DNA of 45,818 nucleotides from Streptomyces sparsogenes (GTDB lineage: Bacteria > Actinomycetota > Actinomycetes > Streptomycetales > Streptomycetaceae): the NCBI RefSeq assembly GCF_001704635.1, contig NZ_MAXF01000074.1, forward strand, positions 1-45,818, written 5' to 3'. The notes below the pieces were generated by a model, which worked only from the letters and a program-made list of their open reading frames with translations, did not search any database and was not told the DNA's origin. Position numbers and translations under genes: made by a program. Positions 21,275 to 29,598 of the stretch are shown in pieces; positions within the stretch are counted from its first letter, which is position 1, and every line of letters starts with the position of its first letter.

Positions 21275-22513
21275 TCACATCGCGATGCGGGCCACGGTCA
21301 GCAGATACGTCCCGTAGACGAAGGAGAACCCGGCCAACGCGCCGCCGGTCAGTACGGCGGTGCGCGGCCGGGCTCTCGTCATCGCCAGCGCCACCGGCAG
21401 CAGCAGCGGGAAGGCGGGCAGCAGGAAGCGCGGCTTGGAGGCGAAGTAGTTGGAGCCGCCGAGCGTGATGGCGACCAGGACCAGGGTGTAGACGAGCAGC
21501 GCGAGCGGCGGCCGGTCCGCCACCAGCAGCGCGAGCAGCACCACCGCGACGCCGAGGATCACCAGCGCCACGAAGTAGGCGAACGACGCCTTGTGGATGA
21601 GCAGGTACCGGACGAACCGCAGGCCGTTCGCGCCGAAGTCGAAGCGGGAGCCCCACTCCTCCTGGACGGCGAAGTAGCCGCGCCAGCTGCCCCGCCGGCA
21701 GCCGACCCAGGCCAGATAGCCGAGCCAGCCCAGCGGCGAGAGCGCCGCCCCCGCCCACACCCGCCAGGACGCCCCGCGCGCCTCGAGCACCTCTCGGGTC
21801 CCGCACGCCCGCCTCCGGCGCCACAGCTCGGCCGCCGCGCAGCAGCAGACGGCCGCCGCGACGGCGATCCCGTTGGGCCGGGAGGCGCCGGCCAGCAGGG
21901 CCAGCGCCCCCGCCGACAGCCAGCGCCGGGTCAGCACCGCGTACAGCGACCAGGCGGCCAGCGCGGTCAGCAGCGGCTCGGTGTACGCCATGGACTGCAC
22001 GATCGCGTGCGGCAGCAGCCCCCACAGCACCACCAGCGCCATGGCCACCCGCCGCCCGTACAGCAGCTCCCCGACGGCGTGGATCCCCCAGGCCGCCACC
22101 CCCGCCGCCACCCAGGCGACCACCAGGCCGGCGGTCACCGCGGAGATCGGCAGGAGGGTGGTGAGGGTCCGCATCAGCATCGGGAACAGCGGGAAGAACG
22201 CCATGTCGCTGAAGGTCACCCCGTGCTTGGCGGGGTCCGGCAGGAGGGCGTTGCCGTTGTATCCGTGGCGGGCGACGCCCACGTACCAGACGCTGTCCCA
22301 GCAGTAGCCGAGCAGCGTGCGCGGGTGCTTGCCGATCCGCCCGGCCCAAGCCGCCATGCACACCAGCCCGATCAGCCGGCTCGCGGCGTACAGCCCGAGC
22401 GCGGGCGCGGCCCGCCGCAGCGATGCGCGCAGACGGGGCGCGGCGCGGCGGTGGGCCGGGGACGGTGCCGGCGGCTCCGGGGCCCGTATGGGTGCGCTGG
22501 TATCGGCGGACAC
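21275..22513 (-). CDS. Polytopic membrane glycosyltransferase, PIG-V/mannosyltransferase-like
   Basis: 412 residues with roughly ten hydrophobic helices. The first periplasmic loop contains GYCWDSVWYVGVARHGY, the WD-x-x-WY-x-x-x-A-x-x-GY pattern of GT-C enzymes in the PIG-V-like mannosyltransferase family; the Asp there is the presumed catalytic base. FFPLFPMLMRTL and YTEPLLTALAAWSLYA also fit that family. The acceptor is unknown: a protein, lipid or wall glycan are all possible, with polyprenyl-phospho-mannose the likely donor. The GTG at 22513 is favoured by GGAGGTGG just upstream; the frame has another in-frame start 23 codons earlier. It has no obvious operon partner. Confidence 0.75.
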   Translation of the reverse strand: MSADTSAPIRAPEPPAPSPAHRRAAPRLRASLRRAAPALGLYAASRLIGLVCMAAWAGRIGKHPRTLLGYCWDSVWYVGVARHGYNGNALLPDPAKHGVTFSDMAFFPLFPMLMRTLTTLLPISAVTAGLVVAWVAAGVAAWGIHAVGELLYGRRVAMALVVLWGLLPHAIVQSMAYTEPLLTALAAWSLYAVLTRRWLSAGALALLAGASRPNGIAVAAAVCCCAAAELWRRRRACGTREVLEARGASWRVWAGAALSPLGWLGYLAWVGCRRGSWRGYFAVQEEWGSRFDFGANGLRFVRYLLIHKASFAYFVALVILGVAVVLLALLVADRPPLALLVYTLVLVAITLGGSNYFASKPRFLLPAFPLLLPVALAMTRARPRTAVLTGGALAGFSFVYGTYLLTVARIAM

Positions 22514-22683
22514 GGGCCACCTCCGGAGGGGTAGGCGCGGCGGTCGCGTGCCGAGCCCCGGGAATGCGGCGGGGCTCGGCACATACCGACCATGCGCCCC
22601 CGCGCGCCCGGCCGCGACCGGGGTGACCCATACGGGGGCCGGGGGCGGGGGGCTCAGCTACCGGGGGGCGGGGGCCCAGCCCG

Positions 22684-23877
22684 TCATGAGACCTTGAGGC
22701 CCTTGAGGCGCGTCGCGGCCTCCTCCAGGACGCTCTCGCGCTTGCAGAAGGCGAAGCGTACGAAGGGGGCGCCCTGGTCCTGGTGGTCGTAGAAGACGGC
22801 GTTGGGGATCGCCACGACGCCGCAGCGCTCCGGGAGGGCGCGGCAGAAGGCGAACCCGTCGGTCTCGCCGAGCGGCCGGATGTCGGTGGTGATGAAGTAC
22901 GTGCCCGAGGGGCGGAAGACCGCGAAGCCCGCCTCGGCAAGCCCGGCGGCCAGCAGCTCGCGCTTGGCCAGCAGGTCCTCGCGGAGCGAGTGGAAGTAGC
23001 TGTCGGGCAGGCGCAGCGCCTCGGCGACCGCGTACTGGAAGGGGCCGGAGGAGACGTAGGTGAGGAACTGCTTCGCGGAGCGGACGGCCGAGACCAGGGC
23101 CGGGGAGCCGGTCACCCAGCCAACCTTCCAGCCGGTGAAGGAGAAGGTCTTGCCGGCCGAACCGATGGTGACGGTGCGCTCGCGCATGCCGGGGAAGGAG
23201 GCGAGCGGGGTGTGCGCGGTGCCGAAGACCAGGTGCTCGTACACCTCGTCCGTCACCACCAGCAGATCCCGCTCGGCCGCGAGCTCGGCGACGGCGGCCA
23301 GCTCCTCGCGGGTGAGGACGGTGCCGGTGGGGTTGTGCGGGGTGTTGAGGAGGATCAGCCGGGTGCGGTCGGTGACCGCGGCCCGCAGCTCGTCCAGGTC
23401 CAGCCGGAAGGCGGGGTGGGGACCGGTGGTGTCGGGCCGGAGGGTGACCGGGACGCGGGTGCCGCCGGCCATCGCGATGCACGCGGCGTACGAGTCGTAG
23501 TACGGCTCCAGGGCGATCACCTCGTCGCCCGGCTCCAGCAGCGCGAGCAGCGAGGCGGCGATGGCCTCGGTCGCGCCCGCGGTGACCAGCACCTCGCGGT
23601 CCGGGTCGTACGACAGCCCGTACCAGCGCTGCTGGTGCTCGGCGACGGCGGTGCGCAGCTCGGGGATGCCGGGGCCCGGCGGGTACTGGTTGCCGCGGCC
23701 GTCGCGCAGGGCGCGGACCGCCGCCTCGCGCACCTCCTCGGGGCCGTCGCTGTCGGGGAAGCCCTGGCCGAGGTTGATGGAGCCGGTGCGCACGGCGAGC
23801 GCGGACATCTCGGCGAAGATCGTGGTGCCGAATGCGGCCAGGCGGCGGTTGAGCAGCGGTCGTCCCATGGGGGCCAT
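22684..23877 (-). CDS. PLP-dependent class I/II aminotransferase
   Basis: 397 residues, fold-type I. Features: NLGQGFPDSDGPEEV near the N-terminus, NQYPPGPGIPELRTAVAEH, VTAGATEAIAASLLALLEPG, the NTPHNPTGTVLTREEL motif, VTDEVYEHLVF, and the PLP lysine in GSAGKTFSFTGWKVGWVTG at about 240. It belongs to the group that contains DapC (N-succinyl-diaminopimelate aminotransferase), kynurenine aminotransferase/glutamine transaminase K and methionine aminotransferase YbdL. Substrate cannot be decided by sequence: DapC is the M. tuberculosis precedent, but a kynurenine activity would fit the kyn genes 10 kb away. Two start codons (23877 and 23868) are possible and neither has a strong Shine-Dalgarno. 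Confidence 0.88.
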   Translation of the reverse strand: MAPMGRPLLNRRLAAFGTTIFAEMSALAVRTGSINLGQGFPDSDGPEEVREAAVRALRDGRGNQYPPGPGIPELRTAVAEHQQRWYGLSYDPDREVLVTAGATEAIAASLLALLEPGDEVIALEPYYDSYAACIAMAGGTRVPVTLRPDTTGPHPAFRLDLDELRAAVTDRTRLILLNTPHNPTGTVLTREELAAVAELAAERDLLVVTDEVYEHLVFGTAHTPLASFPGMRERTVTIGSAGKTFSFTGWKVGWVTGSPALVSAVRSAKQFLTYVSSGPFQYAVAEALRLPDSYFHSLREDLLAKRELLAAGLAEAGFAVFRPSGTYFITTDIRPLGETDGFAFCRALPERCGVVAIPNAVFYDHQDQGAPFVRFAFCKRESVLEEAATRLKGLKVS

Positions 23878-24039
23878 CCTGCGCCCAACCTCTGGAGTTC
23901 CTCAACTCCGCTTTGACCGTCCCGCCGCCCGGGCATCGTTCATGACAGAGGGAACAAAGACGATACGGGGGACTGAGGGGGCTACGGGGACACGGGGGAG
24001 CACGGGGGACACGGGGGAACGAAGGGAGAGTGAGGTCCG

Positions 24040-24354
24040 ATGACCTTCATGGTCGTGCTGATCCTGGGCGCGTTCGCGATCGCGGTCCTGGCCGCGCTCG
24101 GCACCGCGCGGACCCGGCGAGCCAGGGCATGGGGCACCTCGGCGTACGGCGGGGGCTCCGACAGCAGCTGGTGGGCCGCGGGGGCCGACGGCGGCGGAAG
24201 CAGCGGACACGGACACGGGCACGGACACGGACACGGACACGGGGGACACAGCGGGGGCCATCACCACTCGTGCGGTGGCGGCGGGTCGTCGTGTGGGGGC
24301 GGCTCGTCCTGCGGCGGTGGCGGAGGCGGTGGTGGCTGCGGAGGAGGGAGCTGA
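24040..24354 (+). CDS. Small membrane protein with His/Gly/Cys-rich tail
   Basis: 104 residues. One N-terminal TM helix about 3-20 (VVLILGAFAIAVLAALG), a basic stop-transfer (RTRRARA), a short Gly/Ser/Trp linker, then a tract of alternating His-Gly (about 58-73) and a C-terminus dominated by glycine and four to five cysteines in C-G-G-G spacing. The arrangement suggests exposed metal binding, and the Gly-Cys end resembles the C-termini of TIGR04222-type membrane proteins; both points are inference. GGAGAGTGAGG precedes the ATG, and a strong hairpin follows the stop, which supports a real gene despite the low complexity. No paralogue or partner gene is visible in this window. Confidence 0.7.
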   Translation: MTFMVVLILGAFAIAVLAALGTARTRRARAWGTSAYGGGSDSSWWAAGADGGGSSGHGHGHGHGHGHGGHSGGHHHSCGGGGSSCGGGSSCGGGGGGGGCGGGS

Positions 24355-24384
24355 CTCACGGGTGGTCGGCTTCTTCCGTCCCGG

Positions 24385-24419
24385 GTGCGCCCGGTGTGCC
24401 AAAGGCACGCCGGGCGCAC
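24385..24419 (+). terminator. Terminator after the His/Gly/Cys-rich gene
   Basis: A 16-bp stem with one G-T wobble (24385-24400 with 24404-24419, loop AAA) 30 bp after the stop. Confidence 0.85.
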
Positions 24420-24649
24420 GCCTGTTGGGCGTCAGTGCTCATTGAACACGTGAACTGGTAGACCCTCGCAGGGGTGGACCCCTGGCGAAGGTGGGTAAAA
24501 ACGATGTGCTGCCTGCTCAGTTCATGATTCCGTATACCACCGACCCTACGGACCCCGCGTGGGCACAAGCCGGCGCATTCGAGCGCGCCCGGCTCACGGC
24601 GGGGCGGGCCGGCCCATCTCTTCCCCTGCGCTGCTTGCGGAGCCGACCC

Positions 24650-25168
24650 ATGCTCACCACCCTCAAAACTGCTTACACCGACACCCGCGCCGCCGACCTC
24701 GCCTGGTGCCTGGGCCGGGAGCCGCTTCCGGCTCTGGCCGTCCTCGATCTGCGACTGCGTGAGTTCTCCGTACAGTTGAGGCTGCTCGGGGCCTCTCACC
24801 AAGTCCTCCTGGAGGGTGCGGGGGGCTCCTGCTCCGAGACCGTGGCCTGCATGTCGGGCCACAGCACCCCGCTGCCGATGGGCGTCTCCACCCTGGTCGA
24901 CGGCCGTGAGTACGAATTCGCGGCGCGCGTCGAGGAGTTGTCGGGCGATGCGTTCGCGGGGCGCGCGCAGGAGTTGCTCGCGCTGGTGGCGGACCACCCC
25001 CACGGCCTGGCCGGCACCTTCCCCGGCAGCCCGCACGCGTTCACGGCGATGGTCGCGCAGCGGCGCGGGAGCCTGGTGAGCTGGCGGACCTGGCACGCCT
25101 ACCCGCAGGAGGGGCGGCTGGTGACGACCCGCACATGGGTGGGGGCGCGGGTCGCGGCGGCCCTCTGA
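24650..25168 (+). CDS. DUF2617 family protein
   Basis: 172 residues. The family opening LKTAYTDTRAADLAWCLG, LRLLGASHQVLLEG and the closing VSWRTWHAYPQEGRLVTTRT place it in DUF2617, an actinobacterial family of unknown activity that commonly precedes a spermidine-synthase-like gene, as here. The ATG at 24650 with GCGGAG upstream gives the conserved N-terminus; the open frame extends 53 codons further but through a region without family similarity. Its stop TGA is immediately followed by the GTG of the next gene, so the pair is translationally coupled. Confidence 0.82.
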   Translation: MLTTLKTAYTDTRAADLAWCLGREPLPALAVLDLRLREFSVQLRLLGASHQVLLEGAGGSCSETVACMSGHSTPLPMGVSTLVDGREYEFAARVEELSGDAFAGRAQELLALVADHPHGLAGTFPGSPHAFTAMVAQRRGSLVSWRTWHAYPQEGRLVTTRTWVGARVAAAL

Positions 25169-26944
25169 GTGCCGGTGCCCACCGCCCCTGGTGTGACACC
25201 CCCGCCCGAGCCGTCTCCGCGCGAGCCGTCCGGGCCCGAGGGGTCTCCCCGTGAGCCGTCGCGGCCCGAGGCGTCTCCGCGTGAGCCGCTGCGGCCCGAG
25301 CCGTCGCGGCCCGAGCCGTCCCGGCCCGAGTCGGAGAGCCCGGCGCGGCTGCCCGTCCCGGCCGGGCTCGGCCGCTTCCTCGTGCTCGGCACCGTCTTCG
25401 TCTGCGCCGCCTGCGGGCTCGTCTACGAGCTCGAACTGGTCGCCCTCGCCTCCTACTTGACGGGCGACTCGGTCACCCAGGCGTCCGTCGTGCTGTCGGT
25501 CATGGTCTTCGCCATGGGCCTCGGCTCGCTGCTGGCCAAGTGGCTGCGCTGCCGGGCCGCCGTCGGCTTCGGCGTGGTCGAGGCGGTGCTCGCGCTGGTC
25601 GGCGGCTGCTCGGCGATGGCGCTGTACGCGTCCTTCGTGTGGTCCGGGCAGTCGCACGCCGCGCTGGTCGGGTTCTCGCTGGCGATCGGGGTGCTGATGG
25701 GCGCCGAGGTGCCGCTGCTGATGACCCTCATCCAGCGGGTGCGGCGGCAGGACGCGGGCGGCGCGGTCGCCGACGTGTTCGCGGCGGACTACGTGGGCGC
25801 GCTGGTCGGCGGGCTCGCGTTCCCGTTCCTGCTGCTGCCCGCGCTCGGGCAGCTGACCGGCGCGCTGCTGACCGGCACGGTCAACGCGGTCGCCGGCGGG
25901 GCGCTGGTGCTGTGGCTGTTCCGCCGCGACCTGAGCCGCCGCGCGCGGTGGACGCTGGTGGTGGCCAATGTGGTGGTGCTCGCCCTGCTGGCCGCCGGCG
26001 CGGTCCTGACCCCCGCCTTCGAGCGGGCCGCCCGGCGCGCCGTGTACGGGCCGGACATCCGCGTCGCCGTACGCACCGGCGTCCAGGAGATCGTGCTGAC
26101 CGGCGGCGGGGCGGACGGCCGGCCGCTGTCCCTCTTCCTCGACGGCCGGCTGCGGGTCAGCGGGCGCGACGAGCTGCGCTACCACGAGGCGCTGGTCCAT
26201 CCCGCGATGGCCGGGCCGCACCGGCGCGTGCTGGTGCTGGGCGGGGGCGACGGGCTCGCGGCGCGCGAGGTGCTGCGGTACGGCGGGGTCCGCTCGGTGA
26301 CCGTGGTGGAACTCGATGCGGGGGTGGTGCGGTTGGCCCGTACGGACCCGGGGCTGACCGCCCTGAACGCGGACGCCTACCGGGACCCGAGGGTGCGGGT
26401 GGTCACCGCCGACGCGTTCGGCTGGCTGCGCCGGGCGGGGGGCGGGGGCGGCGACCGGGCGGGCGGCCAGGCGGGCCCGCACCGGTTGTCGGGCACGCGG
26501 AGCCCGCCCGTCGAGCGCTTCCCGCCCGGCGGCTACGACGTCGTGGTGTGCGATCTGCCCGACCCCGGCGTCACGGCCGGCGCCAAGCTCTACTCGCAGG
26601 AGTTCTACGGGCTGGTGCAGCGCGCGCTGGCGCCCGGCGGGCGGCTCGTGGTGCACGCGGGATCGCTGGGCGCGGACCCGAAGGCCTACTGGACGGTCGA
26701 GTCGACCCTGCGCTCCGTCGGCCTGAGGACCGTGCCGTACGCGGTCGGCGGGGGCGCGACCCCGCAAGACTGGGGGTTCGTCCTGGCCGGGCGCGCCCCG
26801 GTCCGGCTGCGTCTGCCCGGCCACGGCCCGCGCCCGCAGTCGCTCACCACGGGCGCGCTGCGCGCGGGCGCGCGCGAGGCGGCGCGGCAGCGGGAGCCCG
26901 GGCTGCCCGCCTCGACGCTGACCCACCCCCGGTACGCGCCCTGA
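25169..26944 (+). CDS. Membrane-fused spermidine synthase-like protein
   Basis: 591 residues. After a repetitive Pro/Glu/Ser/Arg N-terminus (about 12-58) come seven or so membrane helices (about 69-285), then a spermidine synthase/methyltransferase fold: [36 protein letters not shown] at about 358, [12 protein letters not shown], and [12 protein letters not shown]. The last matches the polyamine synthase position that normally reads D-S-T/S-D-P, here with Leu-Pro, so the acidic catalytic pair (CD...D) is retained only in part. The N-terminal membrane module is usual in actinobacteria, and the physiological product is not established. It begins directly at the DUF2617 stop (TGAGTG), so the two are one operon. 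Confidence 0.85.
   Translation: MPVPTAPGVTPPPEPSPREPSGPEGSPREPSRPEASPREPLRPEPSRPEPSRPESESPARLPVPAGLGRFLVLGTVFVCAACGLVYELELVALASYLTGDSVTQASVVLSVMVFAMGLGSLLAKWLRCRAAVGFGVVEAVLALVGGCSAMALYASFVWSGQSHAALVGFSLAIGVLMGAEVPLLMTLIQRVRRQDAGGAVADVFAADYVGALVGGLAFPFLLLPALGQLTGALLTGTVNAVAGGALVLWLFRRDLSRRARWTLVVANVVVLALLAAGAVLTPAFERAARRAVYGPDIRVAVRTGVQEIVLTGGGADGRPLSLFLDGRLRVSGRDELRYHEALVHPAMAGPHRRVLVLGGGDGLAAREVLRYGGVRSVTVVELDAGVVRLARTDPGLTALNADAYRDPRVRVVTADAFGWLRRAGGGGGDRAGGQAGPHRLSGTRSPPVERFPPGGYDVVVCDLPDPGVTAGAKLYSQEFYGLVQRALAPGGRLVVHAGSLGADPKAYWTVESTLRSVGLRTVPYAVGGGATPQDWGFVLAGRAPVRLRLPGHGPRPQSLTTGALRAGAREAARQREPGLPASTLTHPRYAP
25203..25340 (+). repeat. Degenerate Pro-Glu-Ser-Arg repeat within the spermidine synthase-like gene
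   Basis: Nine-to-eighteen-base units related to GAGCCGTCGCGGCCC recur about eight times, encoding [12 protein letters not shown]-type repeats before the first membrane helix. Confidence 0.85.
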
Positions 26945-27033
26945 GCCGACGGGCGCTGGGTACGCCGGGCACGCGCCCTGAGTCGCCGGGCGCTGTGCAT
27001 CCCCGGTACGCGCCGTGAGCCGCCGGGCCCGCC
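26927..27033. repeat. Three copies of a 37-bp repeat spanning a stop codon
   Basis: The core ACGCGCC(C/G)TGAG(C/T)CG recurs at 26934, 26971 and 27008, exactly 37 bp apart. The first copy carries the true TGA stop of the spermidine synthase-like gene, so the 3' end has been tandemly duplicated. Confidence 0.85.
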
Positions 27034-27141
27034 GGCTCCTGCCTGGTGCCCCGATATCCGCTGTCACCCGCATCACGCGGGAAAACATGGCGTAAGCGGC
27101 GAAAGTCGCGCCGGAACGGGTCTCACGGGAGGCGCGATGGG

Positions 27142-27147
27142 TAGTGT
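27142..27147 (+). promoter_or_regulatory. -10 element of a leaderless transcript (CoxG-like gene)
   Basis: TAGTGT ends 8 nt before the ATG at 27156 and no Shine-Dalgarno is present, so transcription probably begins at or next to the start codon. Confidence 0.5.
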
Positions 27148-27155
27148 CTTGAGCT

Positions 27156-28046
27156 ATGGAGCATGAGGTGTTCGTACCGTTCCCCGTCGACACCGTCCGG
27201 CTGGCGCTCACGGAGTCCGACCGCGTCGCCCGTTGCGTCCCCGGGCTCCAGCAGGACGCCGACGAGGCGGCGGGCCCGCTCGCCGGGCGGCTGCGGCTGC
27301 GGATCGGCGGCTCGACCATCACCTACCGCGGCGCGCTGCGGGTCGCCGAGCGCGGCGACGGCTTCGAGGTGGAGGGCGAGGGCACGGAGGTGCGCGGCGG
27401 CGGCTCGGTGAAGCTCGCGCTGACCGTGGGGGTGCGGGCCGCGACCGGGGGGACCACGCTGGTCTGCTCCGGGACCGTGCGCAGCGAGGGGCGGCTGGCG
27501 GAGTTCGACGAGCAGACGGCCGCCACGGTCGCCCGCCGGCTGCTGGACCGCTTCGGGGCGGCGCTGGCCGGCGGACTGGAGAGCGACCCGGTCGTCTCGC
27601 TCGACGAGGCGGAGGCGGTGGACGCCCTCGACGAGGTCGCCGTCGACGAGGTCGGGGACCTCGACGACATCGAAGAGATCGACGGGATCGACGGGATCGA
27701 CGGGGCAGAGGCCCTGGAGGGCGTCGAGAGCATCGGGGACATCGGGGACATCGAGGACCTGGAGGGTGTGGCCGAGGTCGAGGACCTCAGCGAGCTGAGC
27801 GAGCTCGACGAGCTGGGGGAGCTCGGCGACGAGCCCCCCGCCGAGGCCGCGCACGCCCGCCGCACGATGATCGGCCGCAGCACCGAGGAGGTCGACCACG
27901 CCCCGCCGCGCGGCCGGTACGCCCCCGTGCCCGCGCCCGAGACCGTGTCCCCCGCCGGCATGGCCCTGCGCTGGGCGGCGCCCGCCGCCGCGGTGGTGCT
28001 CGCGTCCGCTGTTGTCGTCAGCCGGGTCCTGCGGCGCAGAAAGTGA
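27156..28046 (+). CDS. CoxG-like (SRPBCC) protein with acidic linker and C-terminal membrane anchor
   Basis: 296 residues. The CoxG/START-like domain fills about 1-145: EHEVFVPFPVDTVRLALTES, VARCVPGLQ, GRLRLRIGGSTITYRG, and EFDEQTAATVARRLLDRFGAAL. It is followed by an unusual Asp/Glu/Ile/Leu repeat (about 148-238), a short hydrophilic segment, and a C-terminal TM helix (about 268-290) ending in RRRK. CoxG attaches CO dehydrogenase to the membrane in other bacteria; no CO dehydrogenase gene is here, so that role is unlikely to apply directly. The acidic tract and tail anchor suggest a membrane-tethered lipid- or ligand-binding protein. Confidence 0.82.
   Translation: MEHEVFVPFPVDTVRLALTESDRVARCVPGLQQDADEAAGPLAGRLRLRIGGSTITYRGALRVAERGDGFEVEGEGTEVRGGGSVKLALTVGVRAATGGTTLVCSGTVRSEGRLAEFDEQTAATVARRLLDRFGAALAGGLESDPVVSLDEAEAVDALDEVAVDEVGDLDDIEEIDGIDGIDGAEALEGVESIGDIGDIEDLEGVAEVEDLSELSELDELGELGDEPPAEAAHARRTMIGRSTEEVDHAPPRGRYAPVPAPETVSPAGMALRWAAPAAAVVLASAVVVSRVLRRRK
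27595..27830 (+). repeat. Acidic DI/EL repeat tract in the CoxG-like gene
   Basis: Short units such as GACGGGATC, GGGGACATC and GAGCTGAGC/GACGAGCTG recur, encoding DGIDGID, GDIGDIED and ELSELDELGEL. The tract separates the folded domain from the membrane anchor. Confidence 0.8.
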
Positions 28047-28135
28047 GCGCCCGCGGAAGTGGGCGCCCGCGGAAGTGGGCGCCCGCGGAAGTGGGCGCTG
28101 CGGAAAGTGAGCGCCCGCGGAAAGTGAGCGCTGTG
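28039..28135. repeat. Six tandem copies of a 15-17-bp repeat
   Basis: Units of the form GAA(A)GTG(A/G)GCGCCCGCG start at 28039, 28056, 28072, 28088, 28103 and 28120. The first copy overlaps the TGA stop of the CoxG-like gene; the rest are intergenic. No spacers, so it is not a CRISPR array. Confidence 0.93.
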
Positions 28136-28168
28136 GAACGTAGCGAGGCGAGCGCGGGCGCGGGCGCA

Positions 28169-28174
28169 TAAAGT
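28169..28174 (+). promoter_or_regulatory. -10 element of a leaderless transcript (aldose epimerase gene)
   Basis: TAAAGT (within CATAAAGT) ends 6 nt before the GTG at 28181, with no Shine-Dalgarno between. Confidence 0.55.
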
Positions 28175-28180
28175 CGGGGC

Positions 28181-28996
28181 GTGACCACCGAAGAGACAAC
28201 GGATACCCGCGGCGTACGGCTGAGCGCCGGGGATGTGGAGCTGACCGTCGCGCCCGGCAACGGCTGCCGTGTCGGCTCGCTGCGCATCGGCGGTACGGAG
28301 CTGCTGCGGCAGGGCCCGAGATTCGGCTCGTTCCCGATGGTGCCCTGGTGCGGCCGGGTGGAGCACGGGCAGTTCCGCAACGGCGGCCGACTCCACCAAC
28401 TGCCCGTGAACGCTCCGCCGCACGCGATCCACGGCACCGGCCGGGACGTCGCGTGGCGCACGGCCGACATCGACACCGCCGCCGCGGCCTTCACCTACGA
28501 CCTCGCCGACCCCTGGCCGTACAGCGGCCGGGTCACCCAGGCCTTCCAGCTGTCCCCGGACTCCCTGACCACCACGATGAGCGTGGAGACCGAGGGCGAC
28601 TCCTTTCCGGCGCAGGTGGGCTGGCACCCGTGGTTCCTGAGGGACCTCGGCGACGGCGGCGCCGATGTGGAGCTGGCCTTCCAGGCCGAGTGGCAGGAGG
28701 AGCGCGGCGACAACCACCTGCCCACCGGCCGCCGGATCGAGCCGCGCCCCGGCCCCTGGGACGACTGCTTCGGCATGCCGGGGGGCGTGGACGTCACGCT
28801 CACCTGGCCGGGGCGGCTGGAGCTGAAGGTCACCAGCCGTACGGAGTGGGTCGTCGTCTACGACGAGCAGGCGGAGGCGGTCTGCGTCGAGCCGCAGTCC
28901 GGCCCGCCCAACGGCCTGAACACCCTGCCGCGCCTGGTCACCCCCATCGACCCGCTGGAGCTGTCCATGACCTGGAGCTGGCGTCGCCTCGGGTGA
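28181..28996 (+). CDS. Aldose 1-epimerase-family protein
   Basis: Interconverts alpha and beta anomers of aldoses; which sugar is unknown. 271 residues with the GalM-type beta-sandwich motifs: GSFPMVPWCGRVEHGQFRNG, LPVNAPPHAIHGTGRD (catalytic His), GWHPWFLRDLG, and VYDEQAEAVCVEPQSGPPNG with the catalytic Glu near the C-terminus. The GTG at 28181 is the likely start because a -10-like element lies 6 nt upstream (leaderless). Its stop lies 46 bp before pyrE, which has its own promoter. Confidence 0.9.
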   Translation: MTTEETTDTRGVRLSAGDVELTVAPGNGCRVGSLRIGGTELLRQGPRFGSFPMVPWCGRVEHGQFRNGGRLHQLPVNAPPHAIHGTGRDVAWRTADIDTAAAAFTYDLADPWPYSGRVTQAFQLSPDSLTTTMSVETEGDSFPAQVGWHPWFLRDLGDGGADVELAFQAEWQEERGDNHLPTGRRIEPRPGPWDDCFGMPGGVDVTLTWPGRLELKVTSRTEWVVVYDEQAEAVCVEPQSGPPNGLNTLPRLVTPIDPLELSMTWSWRRLG

Positions 28997-29029
28997 GACC
29001 GCTCGTGAGGGCTCCGGGGGGACAGCGCA

Positions 29030-29035
29030 TAAGCT
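29030..29035 (+). promoter_or_regulatory. -10 element of a leaderless pyrE transcript
   Basis: TAAGCT (in CATAAGCT) ends 7 nt before the pyrE ATG at 29043. Confidence 0.45.
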
Positions 29036-29042
29036 CGTGCCC

Positions 29043-29582
29043 ATGAGCGATGCGCGTGACGCCCTGCTGCAGCAGATCAAGGACAAGGCCGTGGTCCACG
29101 GCAAGGTGACCCTCTCCTCCGGGCTGGAGGCCGACTACTACATCGACCTCCGCCGGATCACCCTGGACGCGGAGGCGGCACCGCTCGTCGGTCAGGTCAT
29201 GCTCGACGCCACGGCCGACCTGGACTACGACGCGGTGGGCGGGCTCACGCTCGGCGCCGACCCGGTCGCCGCGTCCATGCTGCACGCCGCCGCCGCGCGG
29301 GGGCGCAGGCTCGACGCGTTCGTGGTGCGCAAGGCTCAGAAGACCCATGGCATGCAGCGGCGCATCGAGGGCCCGGACATCAAGGGCCGGCGGGTGCTGG
29401 TGGTCGAGGACACCTCCACCACCGGCGGCTCGCCGCTGACCGCCGTCGAGGCGGCGCGCGAGGCGGGCGCGGAGGTCGTCGCGGTCGCCACGATCGTCGA
29501 TCGCGGGGCGGCGGCGGCGATCGAGCAGGCGGGGCTGCGGTATGTGACGGCGTACTCGCTGAGCGACCTCGGCCTGGGCTGA
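29043..29582 (+). CDS. pyrE: Orotate phosphoribosyltransferase
   Basis: Transfers phosphoribose from PRPP to orotate to give OMP, the fifth step of pyrimidine synthesis. 179 residues, the short actinobacterial form. Motifs: FVVRKAQKTHGMQRRIEG (the loop that closes over the active site), and the PRPP-binding VLVVEDTSTTGGSPLTAVEAA. The ATG at 29043 is chosen because it gives the conserved start (SDARDALLQQIKDKAVVHGK) and sits 7 nt after a -10-like hexamer; a GTG two codons upstream is in frame. Followed directly by a hairpin terminator that contains a parS site. It is alone rather than with other pyr genes, as is common in actinobacteria. Confidence 0.96.
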   Translation: MSDARDALLQQIKDKAVVHGKVTLSSGLEADYYIDLRRITLDAEAAPLVGQVMLDATADLDYDAVGGLTLGADPVAASMLHAAAARGRRLDAFVVRKAQKTHGMQRRIEGPDIKGRRVLVVEDTSTTGGSPLTAVEAAREAGAEVVAVATIVDRGAAAAIEQAGLRYVTAYSLSDLGLG

Positions 29583-29598
29583 CCCGAGCAGACGTGGT

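Noticed and set aside
24443..24456. GAACACGTGAAC as a second parS
   Set aside because: It shares the CACGTGAA core but the left half differs (TGAA in place of GTTT), so it is not a ParB site by the known consensus.
27156..28046. Carbon monoxide dehydrogenase accessory role for the CoxG-like protein
   Set aside because: No coxS, coxM or coxL gene is in the window and the acidic repeat and anchor are not typical.
28039..28135. CRISPR-like array
   Set aside because: Repeats of 15-17 bp are directly adjacent without spacers, and there are no cas genes.
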